DNA of 64,000 nucleotides, from assembly GCA_019155205.2 (NCBI GenBank), contig JAHNZQ020003148.1, forward strand, positions 748,404-812,403, written 5' to 3'. The notes beneath the pieces were generated by a model. The model saw only the letters and a list, made by a program, of their open reading frames with translations, was not told where the DNA came from and did not search any database. The stretch's first letter is position 1; the number at the start of each line of letters is the position of its first letter. Shown here piece by piece: positions 1 through 9,335 of the stretch. The position numbers and the translations under genes are program-made. The stretch comes from Gracilaria vermiculophylla (taxonomy: Eukaryota; Rhodophyta; Florideophyceae; Gracilariales; Gracilariaceae).

Positions 1-1534
1 AGGAGTATGCCAGCAGGTTAAGTGCAGCGCTGCGCAAATGTATGTCTTCATCAGCACCACCCGATGAAGATGTGTGATCATGACCATTCTCCCCATTGAA
101 AGATGAATTCATAGATCCGGAGTTTCGTTTCGATTTCGAGGGTGATTCTCGAGTGTCCTGTGCTTTCACTCTCTGACGATCTAATATCATAATCGCTGCC
201 CTGGCACATGTGGCCGCATATTCCATGTTGAGTCCTTCATCCCTCTCAGCAGCCCGCATGACAAAACGGCGGCCTCTCCCTTGACCTTCAACAACAAGAA
301 GTGAACGATTGCTATTTCTCTCGATGCCAACACAACATTCGGCGATTCGAATCCACAACAGAGGAGAGTTGCTTGCGTAAGTGTAATCACTTCGCGCACA
401 GAACATAAAGCAGTCCAATGCCTTCGAAAAATCACTTAGCTGCATGTATTGGAGAGCCAAGTTATAAGCAACATGTGTGTTATGAACATTGCTGAGTGTT
501 GTTAAGTGGCACAGCTTCTGGTCAGCGTCACTATTTTCATGGTTCCCAAATAGCTTGATAAATGCCTGACGAGAATGTTCAAAGTAGCATGCGGCAAGCG
601 CATGACATCCCAATCGATGATGAAGAATTCCTAGGCTGTTCAAAGTAAGGGGAAGGATCTTGCGCAAAGTAGTCGGTGACGACTGGCTGACAATATTAGC
701 GAGAATGCGGAGCCCTTTTTGATAGTTGGGCTCTACTCGCGCTTTGACAAGCAGGGCAACGGCTGTTGGCCTACTTTGCTGATTGCCCGCGGCCAAGACT
801 GCATTCTTTGCTTCTTTTCGAAGATTACGGGAACCATCCACAAGCTCGTCTGAAGCGGAATTCATACGTGCGTTGTACACATGTATGCAAAACTTGGCGT
901 CTTCATATGACGCGGGTTGTTCTAGAACACACTTGGTGCGCGTTGGCCAATTTGGGGTTAGAATCCTTATTTCTGAGGAAGCATTGGAAGCTTCCCCAGA
1001 ACCCGAAAAGTTGGGCAAAAGCTTCTCGGCGTAAGAAAAAACTTTCAACGCAGAAGTGGTTTCAGACAGGTGAAGGTGGATATCAATGAGAAGAAAGCAA
1101 GTTCGAAGCGCAAGCCAGTCATCCATAGCCTCTATGTTGTAGTACAGAACTTCTCCGACAGCAGCTGCTGACTTTACGAATCCAAGATTGTAGGCGATTA
1201 CGGCTAGGTTGTAGAGAGCAACCGGGCCGAGATGTGTGAGAGTTTGCTTTAGTGCAGAGTCATTTTCTACTATGCTAGATAGAAAATCGGTTGCAGATGT
1301 AGGCTTCTGTGCCGTTGGGAGCGATGAGGCGATGAACAGAACGATGTCCTCAAGATTTTGTAGCGTGTTCTGCTCGTAAAATGAAGAAAGAAGCCGGTTG
1401 TGCCGTATGCGAGGATCTTCTATGGGTTGCCTTGTGCTGCCATTCTCCTTTGGAAGCTCTGTGAGAGAAAGCAATGCCTGATGAGTGGCAGCAAAGTCGC
1501 GTTCCAGAAAGAAAGTGATAGCGTCTGCAGCCAT
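1..1534 (-). CDS. CNOT10: CCR4-NOT complex subunit 10 (CNOT10), N-terminal part, runs off the left edge
   Basis: Reading the minus strand from the ATG at 1534 gives one uninterrupted frame of 511 codons to the window edge; the C-terminus lies outside. The protein is a helical TPR-type repeat protein. Its visible C-terminal part holds the diagnostic CNOT10 stretch: LWIRIAECC, then VVEGQGRGRRF, then a segment ending in ARAAIMIL, a low-complexity Ser/Asn linker and HLRSAALNLLAY. In animals and plants CNOT10 binds CNOT11 and the CNOT1 N-terminus within the cytoplasmic CCR4-NOT deadenylase. No intron is needed. An ORF at 1350-1637 is a shadow in another frame. It is transcribed away from TMEM18. 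The family call rests on recognised motifs, not an alignment. Confidence 0.85.
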   Translation of the reverse strand, partial: MAADAITFFLERDFAATHQALLSLTELPKENGSTRQPIEDPRIRHNRLLSSFYEQNTLQNLEDIVLFIASSLPTAQKPTSATDFLSSIVENDSALKQTLTHLGPVALYNLAVIAYNLGFVKSAAAVGEVLYYNIEAMDDWLALRTCFLLIDIHLHLSETTSALKVFSYAEKLLPNFSGSGEASNASSEIRILTPNWPTRTKCVLEQPASYEDAKFCIHVYNARMNSASDELVDGSRNLRKEAKNAVLAAGNQQSRPTAVALLVKARVEPNYQKGLRILANIVSQSSPTTLRKILPLTLNSLGILHHRLGCHALAACYFEHSRQAFIKLFGNHENSDADQKLCHLTTLSNVHNTHVAYNLALQYMQLSDFSKALDCFMFCARSDYTYASNSPLLWIRIAECCVGIERNSNRSLLVVEGQGRGRRFVMRAAERDEGLNMEYAATCARAAIMILDRQRVKAQDTRESPSKSKRNSGSMNSSFNGENGHDHTSSSGGADEDIHLRSAALNLLAYS

Positions 1535-2241
1535 TTCCCGTAAAAAAGCATCGGTAAGGCGGCAGTATCCTCCCGCGCTCTATGTCCCGCACCAGTGAAG
1601 AGAGATGAACGAAAAAACCGTCGCTACACGGCAGCAATCGCAGGGTGCAAGTGAGGCTGGAGGAGGAAAGCCAACAGGGCGCGGAGTGGATGGATGTCGG
1701 GTCTTGGGAGAAAATATGATCACCAACCGCTGCGCGTGAAGCGGCGCAGCATTTTATTCAGCGCCGCTTGAAATGATCATCTATCGCTGATCCGTGCATG
1801 CCTGTACCCTTCAGTAATGGACACAGTCGTATAAAACGTATTTTACGCCATGCTCAATTTCCGCAGCCGAACATGGCATTTTTTGAAGATATTTGAATAT
1901 CTGTGCGACGTCACCCATGCCGTGGCGTGAACAATCAGTCGGAGACCGCAATCGGCTTGGTCCTCACGACCACAGATCTCCTCTCCGTGACTTACACTGA
2001 GCATGCGAACAAGAACCTGTTGCAGATTGCGTTTGCATTATTCGCTGCCCTCTCCGCGACCCCTGTGATAGCCGAGGTGCCTTCTTGCAAAAAATTTGGC
2101 GTTGTGGGGAAGGTTCATGTATCGTTACTGTTCGCATATCAGTGCAAGCTGGGCTTCAACCTCAAAGAAAGCATTAGTGGTTCGTCATCAAGAAGCCCGG
2201 TCAGAATAGGCTTTTTCCCCGATCGTTATCTCTGGATCAGC
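1535..2241. promoter_or_regulatory. Head-to-head intergenic region CNOT10 / TMEM18
   Basis: This 707-bp stretch separates two divergent starts and should hold both promoters and 5' UTRs. A frame upstream of TMEM18 stays open back to 1903 but contains no ATG, so I treat it as noncoding. No clear TATA box or repeat was seen. Confidence 0.4.
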
Positions 2242-2857
2242 ATGGAGAACATAGGCCCAGTTGAACTCGTCTATTCCGTTGTTGATAGTGTGCTTGATGC
2301 AGTGCAAGGTGTCGCTCATCTGCAAAGGGTTTCCGAATTTGTTGACAGCGTTAGTTGGCAAGAGCCTTTTATACGCGGCATAATAGGTGTACAATTTCTG
2401 CTTTTCATGGTCACTTATGCAACGAGAAGAAATGACATATTTCAGTTTTCTATTCTGTTCTTCCTTACTGCTACCTCGCTTTTGGCAGAGCGCCTAAACG
2501 AGTACGGCAGAAAACATTGGAAAAACTTCGCCTCCCAAAATTACTTTGACAGAAACGGATTCTTTATGCTCGCGTTTGTGTCCGGGCCATTCATTATACT
2601 TGCAAACTTCATAGTGGTAAGCAGCAGCAGCTCGAATATTCCAAATTGCTTGCGAGCCCATCCACCTTTGACGACGTCACTAACTTCTTTCAATGCTTCG
2701 TGAGTAGATTGGCATGTTTCTCCGCCTCGTTAAATTATATGCCCGTCGGAAACGTCGTGAGGCCCTCATGCGAAGACAGTCTACTTCAAATCGACAAAGG
2801 CGGGCCGCATCTCCCAGTGAAGCTTCTGCTGTAGCAGACAGGAAGAAGAGCAAATAA
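2242..2857 (+). CDS. TMEM18: TMEM18 family membrane protein (one intron, 2617-2707)
   Basis: Exon 1 is 2242-2616 and exon 2 is 2708-2857, giving 174 aa. The intron starts GTAAGC and ends TAG, is 91 nt long and falls on a codon boundary. The protein shows the TMEM18 pattern: a Trp-rich segment (SWQEPFIRGIIG), three hydrophobic helices, ERLNEYGRKHWKNFASQNYF followed by D-R-N-G-F-F, then a last helix and a strongly basic tail ending RKKSK. Family members sit in the inner nuclear membrane and their basic tail binds DNA; the biochemical role is unclear. The ATG at 2242 is the only methionine in this frame after 1903 that gives family-like length. Splicing restores the basic tail that an unspliced reading would lose, which supports the intron. 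Confidence 0.85.
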
Positions 2858-4110
2858 TTCAAGTCTACACACCTCACTCACCTCTGCGGCTTTGTGGCTA
2901 CACACACAGCCTCTCTGTCTCTGACATGTGTGACAGAGGGGGCACGCAAGTCAGTTACGGAACTGCTTAACAATCCCTTAAAACATTCAAATGATATCTT
3001 TTCTACGCTTGACTCAACTTCTGCGCGCAAGGCCAGTAGAGTTTTGGTTTCGAAGGGTAAACCGTGGGTGCATTCAAAAATTGCCAAGAAAACAGCCGAT
3101 CAATTTCTGGCGCTGTTCGCAACCTGTTCAAAAATTAAATTATCCTTTAAACCAACCCATCAAATAGTGACGCCGAAACGTGCACCGAATCCTTTGTGCT
3201 TCCCACGCCTGTACTCTAGCCACTTGTGAAGCAGAAGGCACAACATCAGGTGGAACGTTCTTCAGGGTTAGTCTTTCGATAAAATGGAAATGCAAGAAAC
3301 ACACTCCACTTTGATACAACCATCGCGATCGCCCACTGCCATTCAACTTAAAAACACAGCTATCAGACTACGAATACGACGCCTGGGTGTGTATTCCGAG
3401 ACAAGATTTGGGTGCAGGAGACTCTTTCGGGTGTGAGCTGTCGAGTAATGAGAACGCCTTACTTTTCTACGCCATTTTGTAATAAAAACACAAGCTGGAA
3501 ATTGCCGCAGAGCTCTTTTCGTAAGAGTGCATGTTGCGGATGTTCAGCGTGGATTCAGATTTGCCGTTCGGTTGGTTGGCCATCACAATGGACCCTCTCG
3601 GAGGATCTGTTGTGAACGCCAGCCAGATTTGGCTTGGCATCTGCCAATCGGTGCCATATTTGAATTACTTGGCTTAATTTCATTGGCTTTTTATGGCCAA
3701 GAGGCCAACTGGCATCTTCTGAATGCACCCACCGACACATCGACAACTTCCCTTTGGAAAGGAAAACCTTAATTTTTTTTCTGATTAATTGGAAAGTAGT
3801 AAACGAGGTTCAATTTGCCACTTGACGAAGGGATCAGGCCGGTTTTTGCACCTCGTACCAACGACGTCCGAAGATCGTCGGTGGATTTAAACGTATAGCT
3901 TGTTCGGTCACCATCAGACCAAAACCTCGTCGTTCTTGAAGTTGGCTCCGCGTCAGAGACGCGTTTGTATGACAAGGGTCAAAAGGCAAAGTCTTGTACC
4001 AATATCGAGAGCGATGGATTGCATCCAACTCTAGAAGAAAGCAAACAAGTATCCGAGCCATTTGAACTACCAATCTTAACACGCGATTGATATCGCACTA
4101 TTCATGACTG
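2858..4110. other. Intergenic region, no convincing gene
   Basis: 1,253 bp of moderately AT-rich DNA. Short open frames occur (for example 2894-3229 plus, which begins with GTG, and 3834-4082 minus) but none resembles a protein family or has intron signals. The 3' part must contain the promoter of the TIC21-like gene. Confidence 0.5.
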
Positions 4111-5100
4111 ATGGAAAACGTCTACGTCGCGTTCGTTGGAAATGTGGTTCCTAAATTTCTTGGTAACCCCGAATGTATCACGAGATTTAAACGGTCTGAT
4201 GCTTCAAGAGTGCAAATAGTTCAACCTCGGACGAGGTATTTTCGAAGTAGAGCGCGTTTCTACGGAAAATTAGGTTCTACAGGCAACCATGAGTCCGACA
4301 GAAACGAAAATGAAAACGAAAGCGCAGAAAGCGAAGGAAGAGAGTCCGTTGAGAATCCAGGTCAGTTGTTTTCAAAACTTGAAGACGCTAGAAAGAAAAG
4401 GAAAGAGGTCTCAACTGAAGGGAGAGGTGTCGACACAAAGCTCAGTAATGGGATGAATAATGCACTTAATACCAACAATGCGGAAGTGTACGCTCTGGAA
4501 ACGATTCCCGAAGGTCTACAATCTGCTTCTCGAGCACTATGGCGTGTTGGCTGGGTCGTTTGGTGGTTACAGCTTATTCTTACCGTCATTGCTGCAGTCA
4601 TCCTCTTGTTTACATTTCTGTTCCCAGGGATAAATGTCCGTACCGCTGCGTCTGCTGTGGGTTTCGCAGTTTCTGGAGCTGGGATCGTGTTTGCATTCTT
4701 GAGCCTCTTTTGGACTTATGGATATACACGATTAGCCCTTTGGTTGCGAGAAAAGCAAACGCTTGAGAAAGCCCAGTTGCGAATACACCGTAGACTCAGG
4801 TTCGGACTCTTGTTTTCAATCACGGGTATAGTTATCCTTCTGGTAGGGCTTCAGGCAATCGTTGGCACACTTTTAGCGAGACTGTTAGGAACCGGAATTG
4901 CGTCTCCAAACGCGTCACAAAATCTCGCCAGTGGAGTTATGGTTTCAAACCCAGGGCTTGTGCAACCCGTGGACATACTTGTAGTTCAAGCATGCGCAAA
5001 CGGCTTGACTGGGATGATGATAGCCCTTGTGGCAACCGTATGGTTCCGAGCAAAGGAAAAAAAGTGGATATCAAAGTCTGCAGTTTCAAAAGAGTCGTAG
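4111..5100 (+). CDS. TIC21: TIC21/PIC1-like plastid inner-envelope protein (DUF3611)
   Basis: 329 aa, single exon, ATG at 4111. Residues about 1-55 are basic and transit-peptide-like, with aromatic residues near the start. Residues about 60-130 form a charged Glu/Asn/Lys-rich linker. Residues about 140-315 carry four hydrophobic segments matching DUF3611: a first pair ending near FAFLSLFWTYGYTRLALWL, a third ending in a GLQAIVGTLLA block, and the family-typical PVDILVVQACANGL. In plants TIC21 (PIC1, CIA5) is an inner-envelope protein implicated in protein import and/or iron uptake; cyanobacteria also have the family. This is the best evidence in the window for a plastid. The extra acidic linker before TM1 is longer than I expect for the family. 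Tail-to-tail with FKBP, 301 bp apart. Confidence 0.8.
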   Translation: MENVYVAFVGNVVPKFLGNPECITRFKRSDASRVQIVQPRTRYFRSRARFYGKLGSTGNHESDRNENENESAESEGRESVENPGQLFSKLEDARKKRKEVSTEGRGVDTKLSNGMNNALNTNNAEVYALETIPEGLQSASRALWRVGWVVWWLQLILTVIAAVILLFTFLFPGINVRTAASAVGFAVSGAGIVFAFLSLFWTYGYTRLALWLREKQTLEKAQLRIHRRLRFGLLFSITGIVILLVGLQAIVGTLLARLLGTGIASPNASQNLASGVMVSNPGLVQPVDILVVQACANGLTGMMIALVATVWFRAKEKKWISKSAVSKES

Positions 5101-5401
5101 TGCTTCCCATATGTTCACGTCGCCAGCTGTTATCTCTAATGCAGATGCTCGAACGCGGTTCAGAGCGAGCTTATCGTTCGTACTACATAATTTTCGCGGT
5201 CGACTTTCTAGTGTAGGACGTATCCGTTTCATTAATAGTGAATGAATCAAAACGTTCGCCTAAGAGTGACATTTCAAATGGTTGATAATAGTTTAGCCAG
5301 AAGCTGGTCAGGTCGTGCCATCTGCCCTGAGTTTTTACTACAGGAATTGGATTTCTAAGACATGTTCTCATGGCCCTAAAAGTTTGAAATTGTTTTGGCA
5401 G
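5101..5401. other. Convergent 3' intergenic region
   Basis: 301 bp between the stop codons of the TIC21-like and FKBP genes; it holds both 3' UTRs. Nothing else is visible. Confidence 0.5.
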
Positions 5402-7192
5402 TTAAGTCTCTCCGACAATCTGCGCGTCCTTCATTTCGATATCCTCCGCTGGTTTTGCTTCTTTCTCCGCTCCCTTCGCAAAGTGCTCAGGGTGAATTTT
5501 CTCCTGCGTCGTTGCTTTTTTGTTTTCTTTTTCTTCCATCTTGCTCAATCTACCGAAAAGATTCGAATACAACTTCTTGTCGGCGGCGTCCTGAGCGAGT
5601 TGCTTGGCCTTCACTTCTTTCAACTTTCGCCGAATCTCTACATTGCCAGGACTCAATTGCAACGCATATTTCAAAGTGGAATTAGCATTGTAAAAGTCGT
5701 CCATCTTGAGATACGCACAACCCTGACGATACAACGCTTTAACGTTCGACGGCGCAATCTCAAGAGCCTTTCGACAATGATGCATCACTTTTTGTACGTC
5801 TCCCATGCGATCTAAGCACACCGCCAAATTGATGTGGCACTGGATAAGAAGCTCATTGATCTTCGCTTTCAGGTCTGCACTTTGTTCCGATGTGGGGGAT
5901 TCGAAAAATGCGACTGCGCGATCATATGACTTTTTCGCTGCTGCGTATCTGCCCCTCTTAAACAGACCATTTCCAACTTCCTTCCTAGCCTTCATCTCTT
6001 CCAATTTTTCCTCAGTGGACATGCTCCATACATCCTTCGCCTTTTCAAACTTGGATAGAGAAACGTGCACAAGTAGCCTAGTTTCTTTTGTTACTCCTTT
6101 GTCAGAAAACTGCGTCGTGAGAAGATCAGGAGCAGTCTCAAAGGCGTGCTGGGGTTCGATAATGACAAACGCAGCCTCCTTTGTCTTCATGGACTGAACT
6201 ACACGATCAAGGCCATCAATAACAATACCGTCACCAACCTTAAAAGTGATTTCCTCAATTGTAAGGTAAGGCTCACCCTCAGGCGAAGGAACTATCAGAT
6301 TTGAGTCCATGGCTGGCCGGTAGAACTGTGCCGCTATAGTAACGACTGAGCCATCGTTTGGCCGTTCCCATCCTTCGCCTTCCTGCATGACTTTCTTCAC
6401 GAGGGAGCCATCCTTATGAATGTCATCGACCTTCTTCCATGACTTCATGGAGAGTTTGTACTCCACACATTCTGTGCCTTCGGGAACGTATGTGATGCCC
6501 GGTCCAGTCACATGATGATCGCGACACAGAAGGCTGACAACGGAGTCTTTCTTCATATCTGTAACCACTTTTTCCCATGCTGGCGGGACCTGTCCATTCC
6601 CATTTGTAAAGGTGACGTCTCCATTGTACAACACAGCCGTTGCGGTTTTCCCTTCGGCATCCATTTGAGAACACTCTACGGAAAGGGTAACCTCATCAAG
6701 CTTACCAGGCCGTTCCCATCCGTCTCCGGACGCAATCTCAGTCTTTGTGACGAGTCCATCACTAAATACATCGTGTTTGCTGGCCCACGAAAGAAGCTCC
6801 ATTTCGAATACAAGGGTGGCATTGGCAGGGATCTTGGGCGGTGATCCGCTTTCGCCATAGGCGTATTCTGGCTTGAGGGTCACCTTAGCTTTCTCTCCCT
6901 TAGCCATTGTCTTGCCAACAATGTCCCATCCCTTGATGACTTTTCCCTCTCCAAGCTTGAACGTGAACGGCGTGCAGCGCTCATAGCTGCTGTCGAATTC
7001 AGTTCCATCGAGCAAAGTGCCGCGATAATGCATGGACACATCGTCCCCATCTTCGGGCTTCTGCCACGCGTTCTGCCCATGGGTAATAATCTCTTTTATT
7101 ACGCCTCCATCTCCAGTAAGATCACCCGACTGCGAGAACTCTGAGTCCGGGGTGGGTTCGGAGGTTTCAATGGTAACGTCTTCTTTTGTCAT
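5402..7192 (-). CDS. Multidomain FKBP-type peptidyl-prolyl isomerase with TPR (FKBP62/FKBP4-like)
   Basis: 596 aa from the ATG at 7192 (MTKEDVTIE); the open frame upstream starts only with TTG, so it is not used. Three FKBP folds in tandem are followed by TPRs. Domain 1 (about 30-137) has an intact active-site pattern: HYRGTLLDGTEFDSS, GEGKVIKGWD, KPEYAYG. Domains 2 (about 145-255) and 3 (about 265-385) are degenerate and probably structural. Residues about 400-520 hold three TPR helices pairs (GNGLFKRGRYAAAKKSYDRA, HINLAVCLDRMG, ALYRQGCAYLKMDDF), the Hsp90-binding type. A Lys/Glu-rich tail follows. This architecture matches plant ROF1/FKBP62 and animal FKBP4/5 co-chaperones, acting in cytosol and nucleus. 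It lies head-to-head with SEC22 across 670 bp. Confidence 0.92.
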   Translation of the reverse strand: MTKEDVTIETSEPTPDSEFSQSGDLTGDGGVIKEIITHGQNAWQKPEDGDDVSMHYRGTLLDGTEFDSSYERCTPFTFKLGEGKVIKGWDIVGKTMAKGEKAKVTLKPEYAYGESGSPPKIPANATLVFEMELLSWASKHDVFSDGLVTKTEIASGDGWERPGKLDEVTLSVECSQMDAEGKTATAVLYNGDVTFTNGNGQVPPAWEKVVTDMKKDSVVSLLCRDHHVTGPGITYVPEGTECVEYKLSMKSWKKVDDIHKDGSLVKKVMQEGEGWERPNDGSVVTIAAQFYRPAMDSNLIVPSPEGEPYLTIEEITFKVGDGIVIDGLDRVVQSMKTKEAAFVIIEPQHAFETAPDLLTTQFSDKGVTKETRLLVHVSLSKFEKAKDVWSMSTEEKLEEMKARKEVGNGLFKRGRYAAAKKSYDRAVAFFESPTSEQSADLKAKINELLIQCHINLAVCLDRMGDVQKVMHHCRKALEIAPSNVKALYRQGCAYLKMDDFYNANSTLKYALQLSPGNVEIRRKLKEVKAKQLAQDAADKKLYSNLFGRLSKMEEKENKKATTQEKIHPEHFAKGAEKEAKPAEDIEMKDAQIVGET

Positions 7193-7862
7193 TGTTCTTT
7201 GGAAGGTTAAACACTCAGAAGAATACACGCGATACCAGACCGGTAGTAGGAAAGCGCGAGGCAACGAAGCAGCACGTAAGAGTCAGGGTGTTGGTCTACG
7301 TGAAGCAGTGCGTTGCTGGCATTGCTTCGTTAAGTATTCGTGATTCGCGGCGAGCGCCGCAGCGAGTCGGAGAATCGAACGGATCAAGCGCCCGCTACGC
7401 TTGGCGTCATGAGGGTTCCTTACAGATATAGAAGCGGCTGAAAAATAAGTGAAAAAGTACAGAAATCTTCGGCTCATGTTTCTAGAAGTTCCCACGTGAA
7501 GCCGGAAGCAGATCAATGATCGCCTGCAGAACCAAACGTTGAGCACAGACACATACGACTAGTCGTTAGCGCTCTTCGTAATATGCATCTGCAGTGTACA
7601 TGCACATGTTTTGCTCGAACTATTTTGCCCCGTTCTTCCATATTATGCAAACAAAACCAACGAAAACGGCGAATAATCGCGCGCCAAATGCCAGGCAGTG
7701 GCTTCTGGAGCGCAACATTTGTTGATTGAGTGACAACATCGACTCCTCCGTTCCTCGCCTTCTGTGGACATTCGCCGCGTTGTCGTCGGACGCCGCCGCC
7801 GCTCATCAACACCGCCCTGCTCTCAACGCGTGCCGAAACTTTCGCTCACGAACTGTACCGCG
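7193..7862. promoter_or_regulatory. Head-to-head promoter region FKBP / SEC22
   Basis: 670 bp between divergent ATGs, expected to carry both promoters and 5' UTRs. No TATA box stood out. Open frames crossing the region start with non-ATG codons or continue into SEC22 intron 1. Confidence 0.45.
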
Positions 7863-8751
7863 ATGCCGAAAGTTACGCTCATTGCGCGCCTAACAGACGG
7901 CCTGCCACTCGCGGCCTCAATGGCAGACGAAAAGGATGCTTATGCGAAAGAGGTGAGTCCATAGTACCCGTCGCCTCTCTTTTATTACATATCCACGGTA
8001 ATGCGAATAGCAAAGCGCTTCTTGAACTGTCATCCGAAAGCTGGATCACTGACGAAAACGATTCATCACAGCTCGAGACTTACGAAAGACAGGCCAAGAA
8101 GCTTGTCAGATCTCTCGCATCGCAAAACAATACGGCTCCCAATCATCAGAAGGATGAGTATGTTACCGTTGAGTCGGGGCCTTACTTCTGTTTCCATTAT
8201 GTTCTTTCTTCCGGCGTCTGTATTCTCACTTTGACCGAGCGAGCTTACCCTAAGCGCCTAGCTTTTGATTATCTTGACGAGCTTCGAAAAGAGTTTTTTC
8301 AAGTCTACGGAAACCAGATTCAGTCAGCTTCCAGACCGTATGAGTTCATTCGATTTGACACCTTCATCCAAAAAACGAAGAAGGTCTACAATGATTCCAA
8401 AACACAAAGAAACTTGCAAAAGCTCAATTGTGAGCTCAAAGACGTGCACTCTATTATGACCAAGAACATTAACGAAGTCATTTCCAGAGGAGAGAGGTTG
8501 GAACGTAAGTTGCGCAACATTTCACACATCGTGCACAACCCTGTGAGCGTAAACCTTTTCGCTGACCAGTGAGTGAGTAATCGCCCGTAGACGTTGCCCA
8601 GAAATCTACCAGACTAGCCCAAGAGTCGAAGAGATATGCCGCTCAGGCGAAGCACGCAAATCGAATGCGTATCATCAGACAGTATGCTCCTGTGGGAATC
8701 GTTGTTGCCGTAGTCCTCGTGGTGTGGCTTCTTGTTCGAAGGCTGAGGTGA
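7863..8751 (+). CDS. SEC22: SEC22 R-SNARE of ER-Golgi transport (two introns)
   Basis: Three exons: 7863-7952, 8072-8504 and 8591-8751, 227 aa. Intron 1 (7953-8071, GTGAGT...CAG) follows MPKVTLIARLTDGLPLAASM and ten more residues. Intron 2 (8505-8590, GTAAGT...TAG) interrupts a codon after GERLE. The longin domain (about 1-125) has the Sec22 hallmarks: FHYVLSSGVCILTLTERAYP, RPYEFIRFDTFIQKTKK. The SNARE motif (about 130-195) contains LNCELKDVHSIMTKNINEV with its zero-layer Arg at RGERLE. A C-terminal anchor (GIVVAVVLVVWLLV) and RRLR end the protein. SEC22 is the R-SNARE for COPII/COPI vesicle fusion at ER and cis-Golgi. Without splicing the TM anchor is lost, so both introns are well supported. 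Tail-to-tail with the large kinase. Confidence 0.95.
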
Positions 8752-9335
8752 AATCTTGTCTCGTGTTACTGACATTCAGATCGCGCTTTCGAAACAAACT
8801 ACTTATGCTCGTGCGTTACCTTGTCGGGGAACAACACATCCTAACTCTCATTGAATCTTTTCAAGTCAATGCACCTGTCACTCAGCACGCAAGCGGCACT
8901 CACCCACGCTTGCCAAGAGCAGAAAAAAATGCGCGCATGTATCAACAACAGCTTCAAAGCATCCAAACTTCTCAACTTGAACGGTGGTCTTCATCTTTGT
9001 CGCAAGATGAGCCGCATGCCTAACTGGAGAGAAGTCTACTTCAGCCGTTTCATGCTCAAGACAAGTTTCAGTGAGAAACAAAGTTTGTTTACGGAATGCG
9101 GTTCGAAATATACGTGGTGCAGGGAGGTCCGACAATTATTCCCCGATGTGACTTGATACGAGAATATAGCTAGAAACATGCTCTTGTACAGTCACTCCGA
9201 CGTTTTCATACACGTACCCTTCTAATAGATAACCATAGATTACGCATAGCCAGTCACGTCCAAAATATTTTACTGCGCATATCCTCTTCCAAGTTTCTAC
9301 ATGTCGTAGGCAGAAATCCAAATCGACAGAGAACA
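8752..9335. other. Convergent 3' intergenic region SEC22 / kinase
   Basis: 584 bp. Several short overlapping frames, none family-like. No repeat or RNA gene recognised. Confidence 0.45.

Noticed and set aside
1903..2241. N-terminal extension of TMEM18 in the open frame
   Set aside because: The frame starts with GTG and has no ATG before 2242; the family begins at the later Met.
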